NCBI GenBank assembly: GCA_007119175.1
Contig: SKQC01000206.1
Span: 1-32,420, forward strand
Length of the DNA stretch: 32,420 nt
Reading direction: 5' to 3'
Source: Myxococcales bacterium
Lineage (GTDB): Bacteria; Myxococcota_A; Bradymonadia; Bradymonadales; Bradymonadaceae
Under the pieces are notes generated by a model. It searched no databases, had not been told where the DNA came from, and saw only the letters and a program-made list of their open reading frames with translations. Positions 9,260 to 17,824 of this stretch are shown here, in pieces; position 1 is the stretch's first letter; every line of letters begins with the position of its first letter. A program made the translations under genes and the position numbers.

Positions 9260-10441
9260 ATGTCCAATGCAAATCTTGATTTGTGTGTGGTCGACGTATC
9301 CCAGGGGGAAGGAAACGAGGCAATGAACCGGAAATTGCACCCGGTAAATACAGGCCAGATGCCGATCGCTGTGGCGCCGACCATTCAAGCCCTGACGCCC
9401 TATGAGGCGGTCAGCAGCCAGGCGGCCATCGAGGCCCAGCCGGACCACCATACGAGCTTTAAGCTCGACTGGAACGAGTGCACCGTCGCTCCCAGTCCAC
9501 GCGTCAATGAAGCGATCACCGAATATTTAAGCCAGGGGCGGGGACTGAATTGGTATCCCAAGCTGGGGAGCTCCGATCTGGTGGAGGCGCTGGTGGAGTA
9601 CACCGGCGTGCGCGACGATCACCTGCTGGTGACCAATGGAAGCGACGACGCGCTGCGCCTGATCTGTTCGACCTATCTCGATCGCGGCGACGAGGTGGTC
9701 ATTCCCGTGCCGACCTACAATCATTTTATGGTCTTTGTGCAGGGCCGCGGCGCGCAGATGGTGACCGTTCGCGGAGAGACTCCCTTTGAGCCCGGCGTAG
9801 AGGCCATCGATGAGGCCGTCGGTGACGACACTCGCCTGCTCTATCTGGTCAGTCCCAATAATCCCACCGGCGTTATCTTTGATCCGGAAGCGGTGGCCAG
9901 GTTATGTCGAAACCACCCCGAGACTCTGGTGGTGCTGGACGAGGCATATTACGAGTTTTCCAAGGTCACGGGCATCGAATTGGTGCAGGAATGCCCGAAT
10001 CTATTGGTGACGCGGACGTTTTCAAAGGCATTCGGGCTGGCGGGACTGCGCGTCGGATATCTGGCGGCGTCGCCCCAGCTCATCGACGGCTTGCGACGGA
10101 TCTACAATCCGAAAAGCGTCAATACCCTCGGTCAGGTCGGAGCCGTGGCCGCCCTCGACGATCTGGAGTATCTGGAGTCATTTCTCGACGAGGTTGAGGC
10201 ATCGAAACAGATCCTGCGAAAATTCTTTAAAAAGCGCGGCGTCGACGCCCATATCACGCCGGCCAATTTCGTGGTGGTCCGCATGCCTGACGTGCAGACG
10301 ACCTTAAAGAAGCTGGAGGAGCGCGATGTTTATGTCCGCGACCGATCCAGCTATCCCGGGTTGGAGGGATGTCTGCGGATGACCGTCGGCACCACCGAGC
10401 AGACCCGGCGGCTCATCGACCGTATCGGCGACCTATTTTAA
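9260..10441 (+). CDS. hisC: Class I/II PLP-dependent aminotransferase, histidinol-phosphate aminotransferase-like
   Basis: KLDWNECTVAPSPRV, LYLVSPNNPTGVIF, TFSKAFGLAGLRVGYLAA (PLP lysine motif). Start uncertain; ATG at 9323 also plausible. Substrate specificity not certain. Confidence 0.82.
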   Translation: MSNANLDLCVVDVSQGEGNEAMNRKLHPVNTGQMPIAVAPTIQALTPYEAVSSQAAIEAQPDHHTSFKLDWNECTVAPSPRVNEAITEYLSQGRGLNWYPKLGSSDLVEALVEYTGVRDDHLLVTNGSDDALRLICSTYLDRGDEVVIPVPTYNHFMVFVQGRGAQMVTVRGETPFEPGVEAIDEAVGDDTRLLYLVSPNNPTGVIFDPEAVARLCRNHPETLVVLDEAYYEFSKVTGIELVQECPNLLVTRTFSKAFGLAGLRVGYLAASPQLIDGLRRIYNPKSVNTLGQVGAVAALDDLEYLESFLDEVEASKQILRKFFKKRGVDAHITPANFVVVRMPDVQTTLKKLEERDVYVRDRSSYPGLEGCLRMTVGTTEQTRRLIDRIGDLF

Positions 10442-10593
10442 CCCGAATTATTCATGACCCGTCGACTGCGGTTCATCAGCTCCAAAATCCCTTCATTTTA
10501 CTCCTCGACGATGCGCTGCATCGCCTGTGGGGCTCAATTTTGGGCTTTTGAAGCTGATTTTACCTCGTAACGACGCGTCATGAATAATCCGGG
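10442..10593. repeat. Palindromic MITE-like element (about 152 bp) flanked by TTAA
   Basis: Ends CCCGAATTATTCATGACCCGTCG and CGACGCGTCATGAATAATCCGGG are inverted repeats with 2 mismatches over 23 bp; central GATGC-GCT-GCATC hairpin near the midpoint; TTAA at 10438-10441 and 10594-10597. Confidence 0.75.
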
Positions 10594-10681
10594 TTAAGAG
10601 TTTAATAGCACCTGGCAGGCTGCCCATTCGCCGGTCGCCTGCGAAAGGGGCTCAAGGTGGGCCAGCCTCAATTTCATCATT

Positions 10682-13366
10682 TCACTGCTCGCCGATCAGA
10701 TGTAAATCGAGCCGATCGGCATCGACACTGACCTCAGGGGGTTTGATGATGGACACCAGCATCCGCTGCGGCTTTAGCCAGGTGTCGATGACCTGTTGGA
10801 CGTCGTCGAGGGTGACGGCGTCGATGTGGTCTCCGTATTGCAATGAGCGCTGGTACCCCAGCCCGTAGAGTTCGTCGAGGCCAAAGGACATGGCGCGCGA
10901 GGAGTTGCGCTGCAGGCCGATGTCGTGGTTTCCGATCAGATAGCGGCGCGCCCGGTCGAGGTCGTCGTCGGTGAGAACGCCGTCGCGCAATTTGTCGAGT
11001 TCTCGGCGAATGCCGTCGACGGCCCGGGATATCTTTTCGGGGCTCGTGGCGATGCGAATCGTAAACGACGAGGCGTCAAGCCCGAGAATGCGGCGGGCGA
11101 AAACACTGTAGGCCAGGCTCTGGCGGTCGCGTAGCTCGTAGAACAGCCGGCCGCCCTGACCAGATAAGACGGCAAAGAGGGCGTCCACGGCGTAGACCTC
11201 TTCGCTGGAGAGGACGGGGGCGGGAAAGCCGACGATGACGTGAGCCTGTTCTTTTTCCAGATCGCCGACGACCAGCGAGGGGCGCTCGGGACCGGTGAAT
11301 GTGGGGATCTTCGGTTCTGGCGATGACGCAACATCGGTGGGCGCAAAATACTGCTCTACCTGACGGGCAACCTGGTCGATGGTGATATCACCGACCACGG
11401 AGAGCACCATCTTCGACGGGGCCTGGTGTCGCGCCAGGTGCTTGCGGGCTAATTCCGGGCTTAAATTCTGCAGCGTCTCCCGATTGCCGAGCACGGGCAG
11501 CGAGTAGGGATGAGGGGCAAAAAACGAGCGGCAGAATTGGTCGAAGTTGACGGAGCCCAATTTCTCTCGGCGACCCTCGATTTTTTCATTCTGAAGTCGG
11601 CGCTCTCGCGAAAATTCCTCGTCGGGCACTGTGGCGCCGAGCATGCAGTCGGCGAATATCTCAAAGCAGGGGTCAAAAAAACGGGTCAGTCCGGTCAGGC
11701 CGAGCCCAAAGGAGTTGCGGCCGGCCACCCCGCTTAAAGAGGCCGCCATGGACTCGATATTGCCGGCGATCTCCAATGCGCTACGCGACGACGTGCCGCG
11801 GTTGAGTAGATTCGACAATAGCTGGTGAAGTCCGGCGGTATCCGGCCCCTCGTGGCGCAGGCCGCCCAGCGTCAGAGCGCGAATCGAAAAGGTCTCCACA
11901 CTCTTGTCTTGCTGAACGAGCAATGTCGGTCCACCGTCTAACTCGACGCGGGCCACGCCGGCATCGTCGGTGGGGACTGTGGAATGAACTGCGTCGGCTC
12001 GGCTGGATTCAAAGGCCCGGCGGCAGGCATCGAGCAGTTGGTCGTCGTCGACGGCAGGCTCTGGTTGTGGTTTTAAGAGAGCTGCCGAGGCGTTTTTTGC
12101 CGTCAGATAGCGGGCGGCGACGCGGCGAATATCGGCGGCGTCCACGGTGCGAAGGCGCCGATAATACTCCTCTTCGAAGTCGATATCGCCGGCGACCATT
12201 AAGTAGTGGCCGTATTTCATGGCCAGCCCCTCAATGGTCTGCTTTCCGTAAACCTCCTGGCTTTCGACCAGGGTCTTGGCGCGCTCGATATCGGCGCGCC
12301 CGGCCTCTATGTGGCGAAAGCGAAAGGTTTCCTCGAGCAGTCGCTCTAATACGGCCTGTGGATCGGTCTGTGGGCGCTGGTCATCTCGCTGAAAATCAGC
12401 ACCGACGACGAAGAGTCCGGCATCGCGTGGGGTGTAGGCGCTGGCGAAGACATTATGCACCAATTGTTCTTCGCGCTGGAGGACTCGGTCGAGGTGCGAT
12501 GCGTCACCGTAGCCCAAAATCACACTGAGCAGATCGAGGGCCGGTATATCTTCGTGGCGTACGTCGGGGATGTGAAAGCCGACACGCAGCCGGTTTTGCC
12601 GAACTTCGCCATCTTTGACCGCCGCCCGCGTGTCGGTCTGCGGTGGCTCTTCGGCGCGCACCGGCGAGGTGTAGTCGGGGCCTGAGAGGGAGCCAAAATA
12701 GGATTCGATGCGCTCTTTGGCGTCGTCGACCTCGAAGTCGCCGACGACGATCAGCGCCAGGTTGTCCGGGGTGTAGTGATGCTCATAAAAGTCGACGACA
12801 TTCTGTCGCTCAAAGGATGCCACGGATTCGCTGGTTCCGATGATCGGCAGCCGATACGGATGGGTGGAAAATGCCATCTCGAATAGTAACCGCGAGACCA
12901 CCCGCCCCGGGTTGTCGTCGCCGCGTTTGATCTCTTCTTGAATGACTTCTAATTCGCGCTCCAGCTCCTCTTCGTCAAATGAGGAGTGGCCGATTGCGTC
13001 CGATAAGATATCGAGTCCGGCGTCGAAAAACCGGCTGCTGAGCACGACGTAATAGCAGGTCTGATCGAAGGAGGGAAATGCGTTGATATGACCGCCGGCG
13101 GTCTCGATATCGCGGGCGATCTCACCGACACCGCGGCTTTCGGTGCCCTTAAAAAGCATGTGCTCATGGACGTGGGCCAGGCCCGCCTCATCGGGGCGCT
13201 CGTCGGCGCTTCCCACGCCGACCCACACATTGCAGGCCACCACCGGGGCGGTGGGCATTGGCTGGAGGATGACGTCGATGCCGTTTTTTAATTGGTATTC
13301 AATTCGTTTCACCGTGGTCTTCTCCGAGCGAAGTGTTGGGAGGGAGAGCAGATTCAAGCCGGGCAA
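10682..13366 (-). CDS. M16 family zinc metallopeptidase, two fused M16 domains
   Basis: HVHEHMLFKGT (HxxEH) in N-half; second M16-like half with ELRDRQSLAYSVFARR. Start may be internal (VKRIEYQLKNG). Confidence 0.92.
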   Translation of the reverse strand: MPGLNLLSLPTLRSEKTTVKRIEYQLKNGIDVILQPMPTAPVVACNVWVGVGSADERPDEAGLAHVHEHMLFKGTESRGVGEIARDIETAGGHINAFPSFDQTCYYVVLSSRFFDAGLDILSDAIGHSSFDEEELERELEVIQEEIKRGDDNPGRVVSRLLFEMAFSTHPYRLPIIGTSESVASFERQNVVDFYEHHYTPDNLALIVVGDFEVDDAKERIESYFGSLSGPDYTSPVRAEEPPQTDTRAAVKDGEVRQNRLRVGFHIPDVRHEDIPALDLLSVILGYGDASHLDRVLQREEQLVHNVFASAYTPRDAGLFVVGADFQRDDQRPQTDPQAVLERLLEETFRFRHIEAGRADIERAKTLVESQEVYGKQTIEGLAMKYGHYLMVAGDIDFEEEYYRRLRTVDAADIRRVAARYLTAKNASAALLKPQPEPAVDDDQLLDACRRAFESSRADAVHSTVPTDDAGVARVELDGGPTLLVQQDKSVETFSIRALTLGGLRHEGPDTAGLHQLLSNLLNRGTSSRSALEIAGNIESMAASLSGVAGRNSFGLGLTGLTRFFDPCFEIFADCMLGATVPDEEFSRERRLQNEKIEGRREKLGSVNFDQFCRSFFAPHPYSLPVLGNRETLQNLSPELARKHLARHQAPSKMVLSVVGDITIDQVARQVEQYFAPTDVASSPEPKIPTFTGPERPSLVVGDLEKEQAHVIVGFPAPVLSSEEVYAVDALFAVLSGQGGRLFYELRDRQSLAYSVFARRILGLDASSFTIRIATSPEKISRAVDGIRRELDKLRDGVLTDDDLDRARRYLIGNHDIGLQRNSSRAMSFGLDELYGLGYQRSLQYGDHIDAVTLDDVQQVIDTWLKPQRMLVSIIKPPEVSVDADRLDLHLIGEQ

Positions 13367-13477
13367 GTTCTAACCACCACCGGAGCAGTTGGCAATCATC
13401 GCCGCCGTCGGATAACTTGCAGCCAGTCATTGGAAGTCGAAATCAGGCATTATTATTCGAGCCAAATAGGAGAGGCC

Positions 13478-14305
13478 ATGAAATTGGACGGAAAAGTCGC
13501 GTTCATCACCGGATCGAGTCGAGGAATCGGAAAAGAGATCGCCCTGACCCTGGCGCGAGAAGGCGCGCGGGTTGTGGTGACTGGAAAAACTGCTGAGCCC
13601 CATCCGGATCTTCCGGGCACGATCCATACGACGGTCGACGAGATCGAGGCCGACGGCGGTGAGGCCCTGGCAATCCAGCTCGACGTGCGGTTCGACGAGC
13701 AGATCGAGGATGCCTTTGCTCAGTCCGTCGATCATTTTGGCAGTCTCGATATTTTGATCAACAACGCCGGGGCGATTCAGCTACAGGGGGTCGAAAAGAT
13801 GCCGCCAAAGCGCTTCGATCTGATGATGGGAGTCAATGCCCGGGCAGCCTATGCCTGCTCCCATTATGCGCTTCCCTATATGCTCGAGCAGCGCTGGGGT
13901 CATATCCTGATGGCTTCGCCGCCATTTAAATTGGATAAAGCGCCCGGAAAGACCGGCTATGCTCTGTCGAAGCTGGGGATGACCTTTATCGCTCAGTCTC
14001 TCGCCGAGGAGGTGCGCGACAAAAATATCGGCGTCAACGCCTTCTGGCCGGTGACAGCCATCGAAAGCCAGGCCACCCGTCATTTTAAGATGGGCACTGA
14101 GGAGACCTGGAGAAAGCCCCAGATTTTATGTGACACCGTGATGGCCATCGTCACCCGCGAGCCGTCGAGTTGTACGGGCAACGCCTTTTATGACGAGGAC
14201 GTGCTGCGCGAAGAGGGGATCACCGATTTTTCGAAATACGCCGTCGTGGAGGGCACTGAGCCGCCTCCGTTTTCAGCGGCTTTATTCGACCCGGATTATC
14301 AGTGA
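13478..14305 (+). CDS. SDR family oxidoreductase
   Basis: MKLDGKVAFITGSSRGIGKEIA (TGxxxGIG), INNAG, GYALSKLGMT (YxxxK); AGGAGA upstream of ATG 13478. Confidence 0.93.
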   Translation: MKLDGKVAFITGSSRGIGKEIALTLAREGARVVVTGKTAEPHPDLPGTIHTTVDEIEADGGEALAIQLDVRFDEQIEDAFAQSVDHFGSLDILINNAGAIQLQGVEKMPPKRFDLMMGVNARAAYACSHYALPYMLEQRWGHILMASPPFKLDKAPGKTGYALSKLGMTFIAQSLAEEVRDKNIGVNAFWPVTAIESQATRHFKMGTEETWRKPQILCDTVMAIVTREPSSCTGNAFYDEDVLREEGITDFSKYAVVEGTEPPPFSAALFDPDYQ

Positions 14306-14520
14306 GCACGAGTCTGGTTGTCGCCGACGGTATGGAATTCGACGCGCCGGTTTTGGGCCCGGCCATCCTCGGTGTCGTTGTTCGACGACCTCCATCCCTT
14401 GACGCCCTGTGCGGTAGCGGAGAAGGTGAGGCGGATTTCGGGGCAGTTTGGGATTCGAATCGACGGAGTCGAACGAGGTGACTCTTCGACCGATCTGGTC
14501 GTGTGGCATAAGGTGAGAAG
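14299..14520 (-). pseudogene. Remnant of the C-terminus of an OmpA-family (peptidoglycan-binding) protein
   Basis: Minus-strand reading in the SDR-M23 gap gives ...CPEIRLTFSATAQGVKGWRSSNNDTEDGRAQNRRVEFHTVGDNQTRAH*; NDTEDGRAQNRRVEF is the canonical OmpA C-terminal motif. In-frame stop upstream at 14521-14523 and no obvious start. Confidence 0.65.
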
Positions 14521-14523
14521 TTA

Positions 14524-15966
14524 ATGAAAGGTCGTCTTCCAATTCGGGGAAGGACGCGGCGTCGAAAGTGGATCGACGAGTGGTATGTACGCGGCGGAAT
14601 CGCCGGTTTTTTCGTCCTTCTCGTGGTGCTGGGCGTGATGTGCACAGGGGAAGAGGATGTCGAGGAGCCCGAGGAGGCGCCTCATGGCGAGATCATTGCT
14701 GCTGCGCTGGACGAAGTCGGTGCCTCCCTTGTCGAGGCCCGACGTCACCACGACGAGGGCGAGGCCCAGGCCACCGTCGAAAACCGCCGAGAGCAGGAGG
14801 CCCTGCGCGCAGAGTGGAGCGAGGGTCAATCGGTGCTTCTCGCCGGAGAACTCCAGCCCGACCAATCGCTCTATCTGGCCCTGCTGGGTCGCAATGTGCC
14901 GGATCCCGAGATCTTTCGAATAGTGACGGCCACCGAAGAGGAGTTCGACTTTCGCCGAAGCCGTCCCGGTGATCGGTGGCGTGCCGAGGTCGACGAAGAG
15001 GGTCGTGTCCTGGAGCTTCGCTACGAAACCTCGCCGGAAGATATCTGGGTGACTCGCCGCAACGAGGAGGGACAGTACGTCGCCGAGAAAAAGGATATCG
15101 ACGTCGAAGTGCGGACGGAGACGGTCGCCGGAACCGTGGAGGGCAGCTTCTGGCTGTCTATGACCCGCGGAGGTCACAGCGATATCCTGGCCCACCGGTT
15201 TATGAGGGTTTTTGAGTACACCATCGATTTCAACACCGAGACCCGCGAGGGGGATCATTTCGCCGTGACCTTCGAGGAGATTTATCTCGACGGTGAATTA
15301 CTGCGCTACGGGCGAGTGCTGGCGGCGATGTATATCGGTCAATACGGGGCGCGGCAGGCCTATTATCACGAGTCGGAAGATGAGAGCGGCTATTTCGACG
15401 AGGACGGCGACAGCATGCAGCGTCAATTTCTTCGCTCGCCGCTGGAGGTCACCCGCGTGACCAGCACCTTCGGGCGGCGTCAGCACCCGATAAGCGGCGA
15501 TGAGCGAATGCATCGGGGAGTCGATTACGGCGCGCCCACGGGAACTCGCGTGCAGGCCGTCGCCGACGGTCGAGTCCATTTTGCGGGGTGGCGCGGCGGG
15601 TATGGAAACCTCTTGATTTTGCGCCACAGCGGTGGTTATGAAACCCGCTATGCGCACCTGTCGAGGTTTGATGTCTCGGCAGGTCAGCGCGTCTCACAGG
15701 GACAATTGGTGGCCCGCTCCGGAAATACCGGCGCCTCCACAGCGCCTCATCTGCACTACGAGATGCTGCGCAACGGCCAGCATATCGATCCCCTGACCGT
15801 TCAGGCCACCAGCGGCGATCCGCTGACCGGCACCGAGCTTGCGACATTTAAGACCGAGCAGGTAGAGCCGATGTCCGAGATACTGATCGACGCATTTCGC
15901 GAAACCGCGCCGGACGCCGTCGTCGCCTGGCGAGAAGAGACCGAGTCCATCGCCAGCGAAGACTAA
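14524..15966 (+). CDS. M23 family metallopeptidase (LytM-like murein endopeptidase) with N-terminal membrane anchor
   Basis: TSTFGRRQHPISGDERMHRGVDYGAPTGTRVQAVADGRV...YGNLLILRHSGGYETRYAHLS...STAPHLHYEMLRNGQHIDP; N-terminal TM segment. Confidence 0.95.
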   Translation: MKGRLPIRGRTRRRKWIDEWYVRGGIAGFFVLLVVLGVMCTGEEDVEEPEEAPHGEIIAAALDEVGASLVEARRHHDEGEAQATVENRREQEALRAEWSEGQSVLLAGELQPDQSLYLALLGRNVPDPEIFRIVTATEEEFDFRRSRPGDRWRAEVDEEGRVLELRYETSPEDIWVTRRNEEGQYVAEKKDIDVEVRTETVAGTVEGSFWLSMTRGGHSDILAHRFMRVFEYTIDFNTETREGDHFAVTFEEIYLDGELLRYGRVLAAMYIGQYGARQAYYHESEDESGYFDEDGDSMQRQFLRSPLEVTRVTSTFGRRQHPISGDERMHRGVDYGAPTGTRVQAVADGRVHFAGWRGGYGNLLILRHSGGYETRYAHLSRFDVSAGQRVSQGQLVARSGNTGASTAPHLHYEMLRNGQHIDPLTVQATSGDPLTGTELATFKTEQVEPMSEILIDAFRETAPDAVVAWREETESIASED

Positions 15967-15993
15967 CCCCCTTTCGACGAAGAGAATTGGGCC

Positions 15994-17574
15994 ATGGCAT
16001 TATCGAATTCCACGGATTCCGACGACAGTCGTATCGTCAAGCTGCTGCATCGAATCGCCGCCATCGGCAATAAATTGCCCGATCCGGTGACCCTATTTTT
16101 TATGATCGCCATCGGCGTGGTGCTCGCCTCGGTGCTTTTGGCCGGCGCCGAAGCGGAGATGATGGTGGAGGTCGCAGAGGGCGAGTTTGAGCAGACGACG
16201 ATCACCGTCAAGAGCTTATTGACTGCCGAGGGCATCCAGTGGATGTACCTGGGCGCAATCGACAATTTCGTCAATTTCGCTCCGCTGGGCCCGGTGTTGA
16301 TGGTGATGCTCGGCATCGGCATTGCCGAGCGCACCGGTCTAATTACGATTGGCCTGCGGATGATGGTCATGTCCGTACCCCGCAGCCTGATTACGGCGAC
16401 GTTGATCTTCGCCTGTGTGATGAGCTCTATGGCAGCCGATGCCGGGTATGTGGTGATGGTTCCGTTGGGGGCGATGCTATTTGCTGGTTTGGGAAGACAT
16501 CCGCTTGCCGGGCTGGCGGCGGCCTTTGCCGGGGTCTCCGGCGGCTTTAGCGCCAACCTATTGCTGACTGGCCTGGATCCGATGCTTGCCGAGCTGACCC
16601 ACGAGGCGGCCCAGGCTGCCGATCCGGGTTATACGGTGATGGTGACGGCGAATTATTATTTCCTCGTCGTCTCCACCGTTCTGGTCACCGTCGTGGGCAC
16701 CCTGGTGACGACGCGAATCGTGGAGCCAATGCTCGGCGAATGGGATCCTTCGGAGGCCTCAGAGCCTATCGAAGAGCCGGAGATGCCCTCGAAGGGGGAG
16801 CAGAAAAATTTCTATATCGCCATGGGCGTCGCCGCTTTGATCACGGCGGGGATTGCCTTTTTGGGGATCTGGGATGCCTCGCCGCTTCGCGATTTGACCG
16901 GTGAGCCGGAGACCACGCTGGAGTCTTTACAGCCCTATTTTCGGCGTCTCGACGTCCTGATTACATTTTTGTTCTTTTTGCCCGGCGTCGTCTACGGGGT
17001 CCTCAATGGGACCATCAAAAACGACAAGGATATTGCCGAGATGGCCACGGCGACGATGGCCACCATGGGGGCCTATGTAGTGCTGGCATTTCCGGCCGGC
17101 CAGTTCATCGCCTATTTCTCGGAGACCAACCTCGATATCTATATCGCCGACCGCGGCGTCTGGGTGCTGGAGACGGTGGGCCTGTCGGGAATCCCCCTTC
17201 TGATAGGCTTTTTGATCGTCAGCGCCGTTATCAATTTATTTATCGGCAGTGCCAGCGCCAAGTGGGCGGTCATGGGCCCGGTCTTCGTGCCCATGCTGAT
17301 GCTCATGGGACTCAGCCCCGAGGTGGTGCAGGCCGCCTATCGTGTCGGCGACTCGGTGACCAATATCATCACTCCCCTGATGCCCTATTTGCCGATTATC
17401 ATCGTCTTCGCCAAGCGCTACGTAAAAGACGTCGAGATCGGCACCATTTTGACGGTCATGTTGCCCTATTCGGTGGCCTTTGGCATCGCCTGGACGATTT
17501 TGCTCGTGGTCTGGGTCTTGTTGGGAATCCCGGTCGGGCCGGGCGCGGAGGCGTTCGTGCAGGTCGGCGGGTGA
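15994..17574 (+). CDS. AbgT family transporter
   Basis: 526 aa polytopic protein; IGNKLPDPVTLFFMIAIGVVLAS, GGFSANLLLTGLDPMLAELTHEAAQ, FIGSASAKWAVMGPVFVPMLMLMGLSPE typical of AbgT family. Confidence 0.9.
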   Translation: MALSNSTDSDDSRIVKLLHRIAAIGNKLPDPVTLFFMIAIGVVLASVLLAGAEAEMMVEVAEGEFEQTTITVKSLLTAEGIQWMYLGAIDNFVNFAPLGPVLMVMLGIGIAERTGLITIGLRMMVMSVPRSLITATLIFACVMSSMAADAGYVVMVPLGAMLFAGLGRHPLAGLAAAFAGVSGGFSANLLLTGLDPMLAELTHEAAQAADPGYTVMVTANYYFLVVSTVLVTVVGTLVTTRIVEPMLGEWDPSEASEPIEEPEMPSKGEQKNFYIAMGVAALITAGIAFLGIWDASPLRDLTGEPETTLESLQPYFRRLDVLITFLFFLPGVVYGVLNGTIKNDKDIAEMATATMATMGAYVVLAFPAGQFIAYFSETNLDIYIADRGVWVLETVGLSGIPLLIGFLIVSAVINLFIGSASAKWAVMGPVFVPMLMLMGLSPEVVQAAYRVGDSVTNIITPLMPYLPIIIVFAKRYVKDVEIGTILTVMLPYSVAFGIAWTILLVVWVLLGIPVGPGAEAFVQVGG

Positions 17575-17584
17575 CTTCTTCAGG

Positions 17585-17770
17585 GGCGGTGGGGGATTTT
17601 CGAAAAAACCCCACAGGCTCGCTTCGCTCGCCAGCTCCCCTGGGAGGGGAGCGGACTCGTCATGTGGCCTCGAGGTTCGATGGCCCCCTCCCCTCGCGAG
17701 GGGAGGTGCCGCGCAGCGGCGGTGGGGTAGGTCCATTAAACCACCCAGACCTCGAAACTGGGAAAATATC
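17585..17770. repeat. Copy A of palindromic intergenic repeat upstream of lipoprotein paralog 1
   Basis: Shares CCCCACAGGCTCGC.TTGCTCGCCAGCTCCCCTGGGAGGGGAGCGGACTC...GTTCGATGGCCC..CTCCCCT...AGGGGAGGTGCC...GGCGGTGGGGTAG...CATTAAACCACC...GAAACTGGGAAAA with 20682-20885; contains the perfect palindrome CCTCCCCTCGCGAGGGGAGG (17687-17706). Confidence 0.9.
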
Positions 17771-17824
17771 GCCCCTTCTTCTACGATGAGGCTCGCCACC
17801 ATCTCCGAGCCAACGGGCAGCCTC

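Noticed and set aside
14445-14465. GATTCGAATC resembling a tRNA T-loop
   Set aside because: No acceptor stem, anticodon arm or CCA could be matched around it.
14220-14645. 141-aa minus-strand ORF across the SDR-M23 gap
   Set aside because: It is Arg/Pro/Thr-rich without domain features and is in a different frame from the OmpA-like remnant, which is the meaningful minus-strand reading here.
17670-17690. GGTTCGATGG in the intergenic repeat resembling a tRNA T-arm
   Set aside because: Embedded in a palindromic repeat with no cloverleaf; also repeated in copy B in the same repeat context.
17480-17824. N-terminal 115-aa extension of the 17480-20659 ORF
   Set aside because: It overlaps the AbgT gene end and the intergenic repeat; the lipobox signal begins at 17825, so the upstream part is read-through of noncoding sequence. 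The same holds for 20599-20940 in paralog 2.
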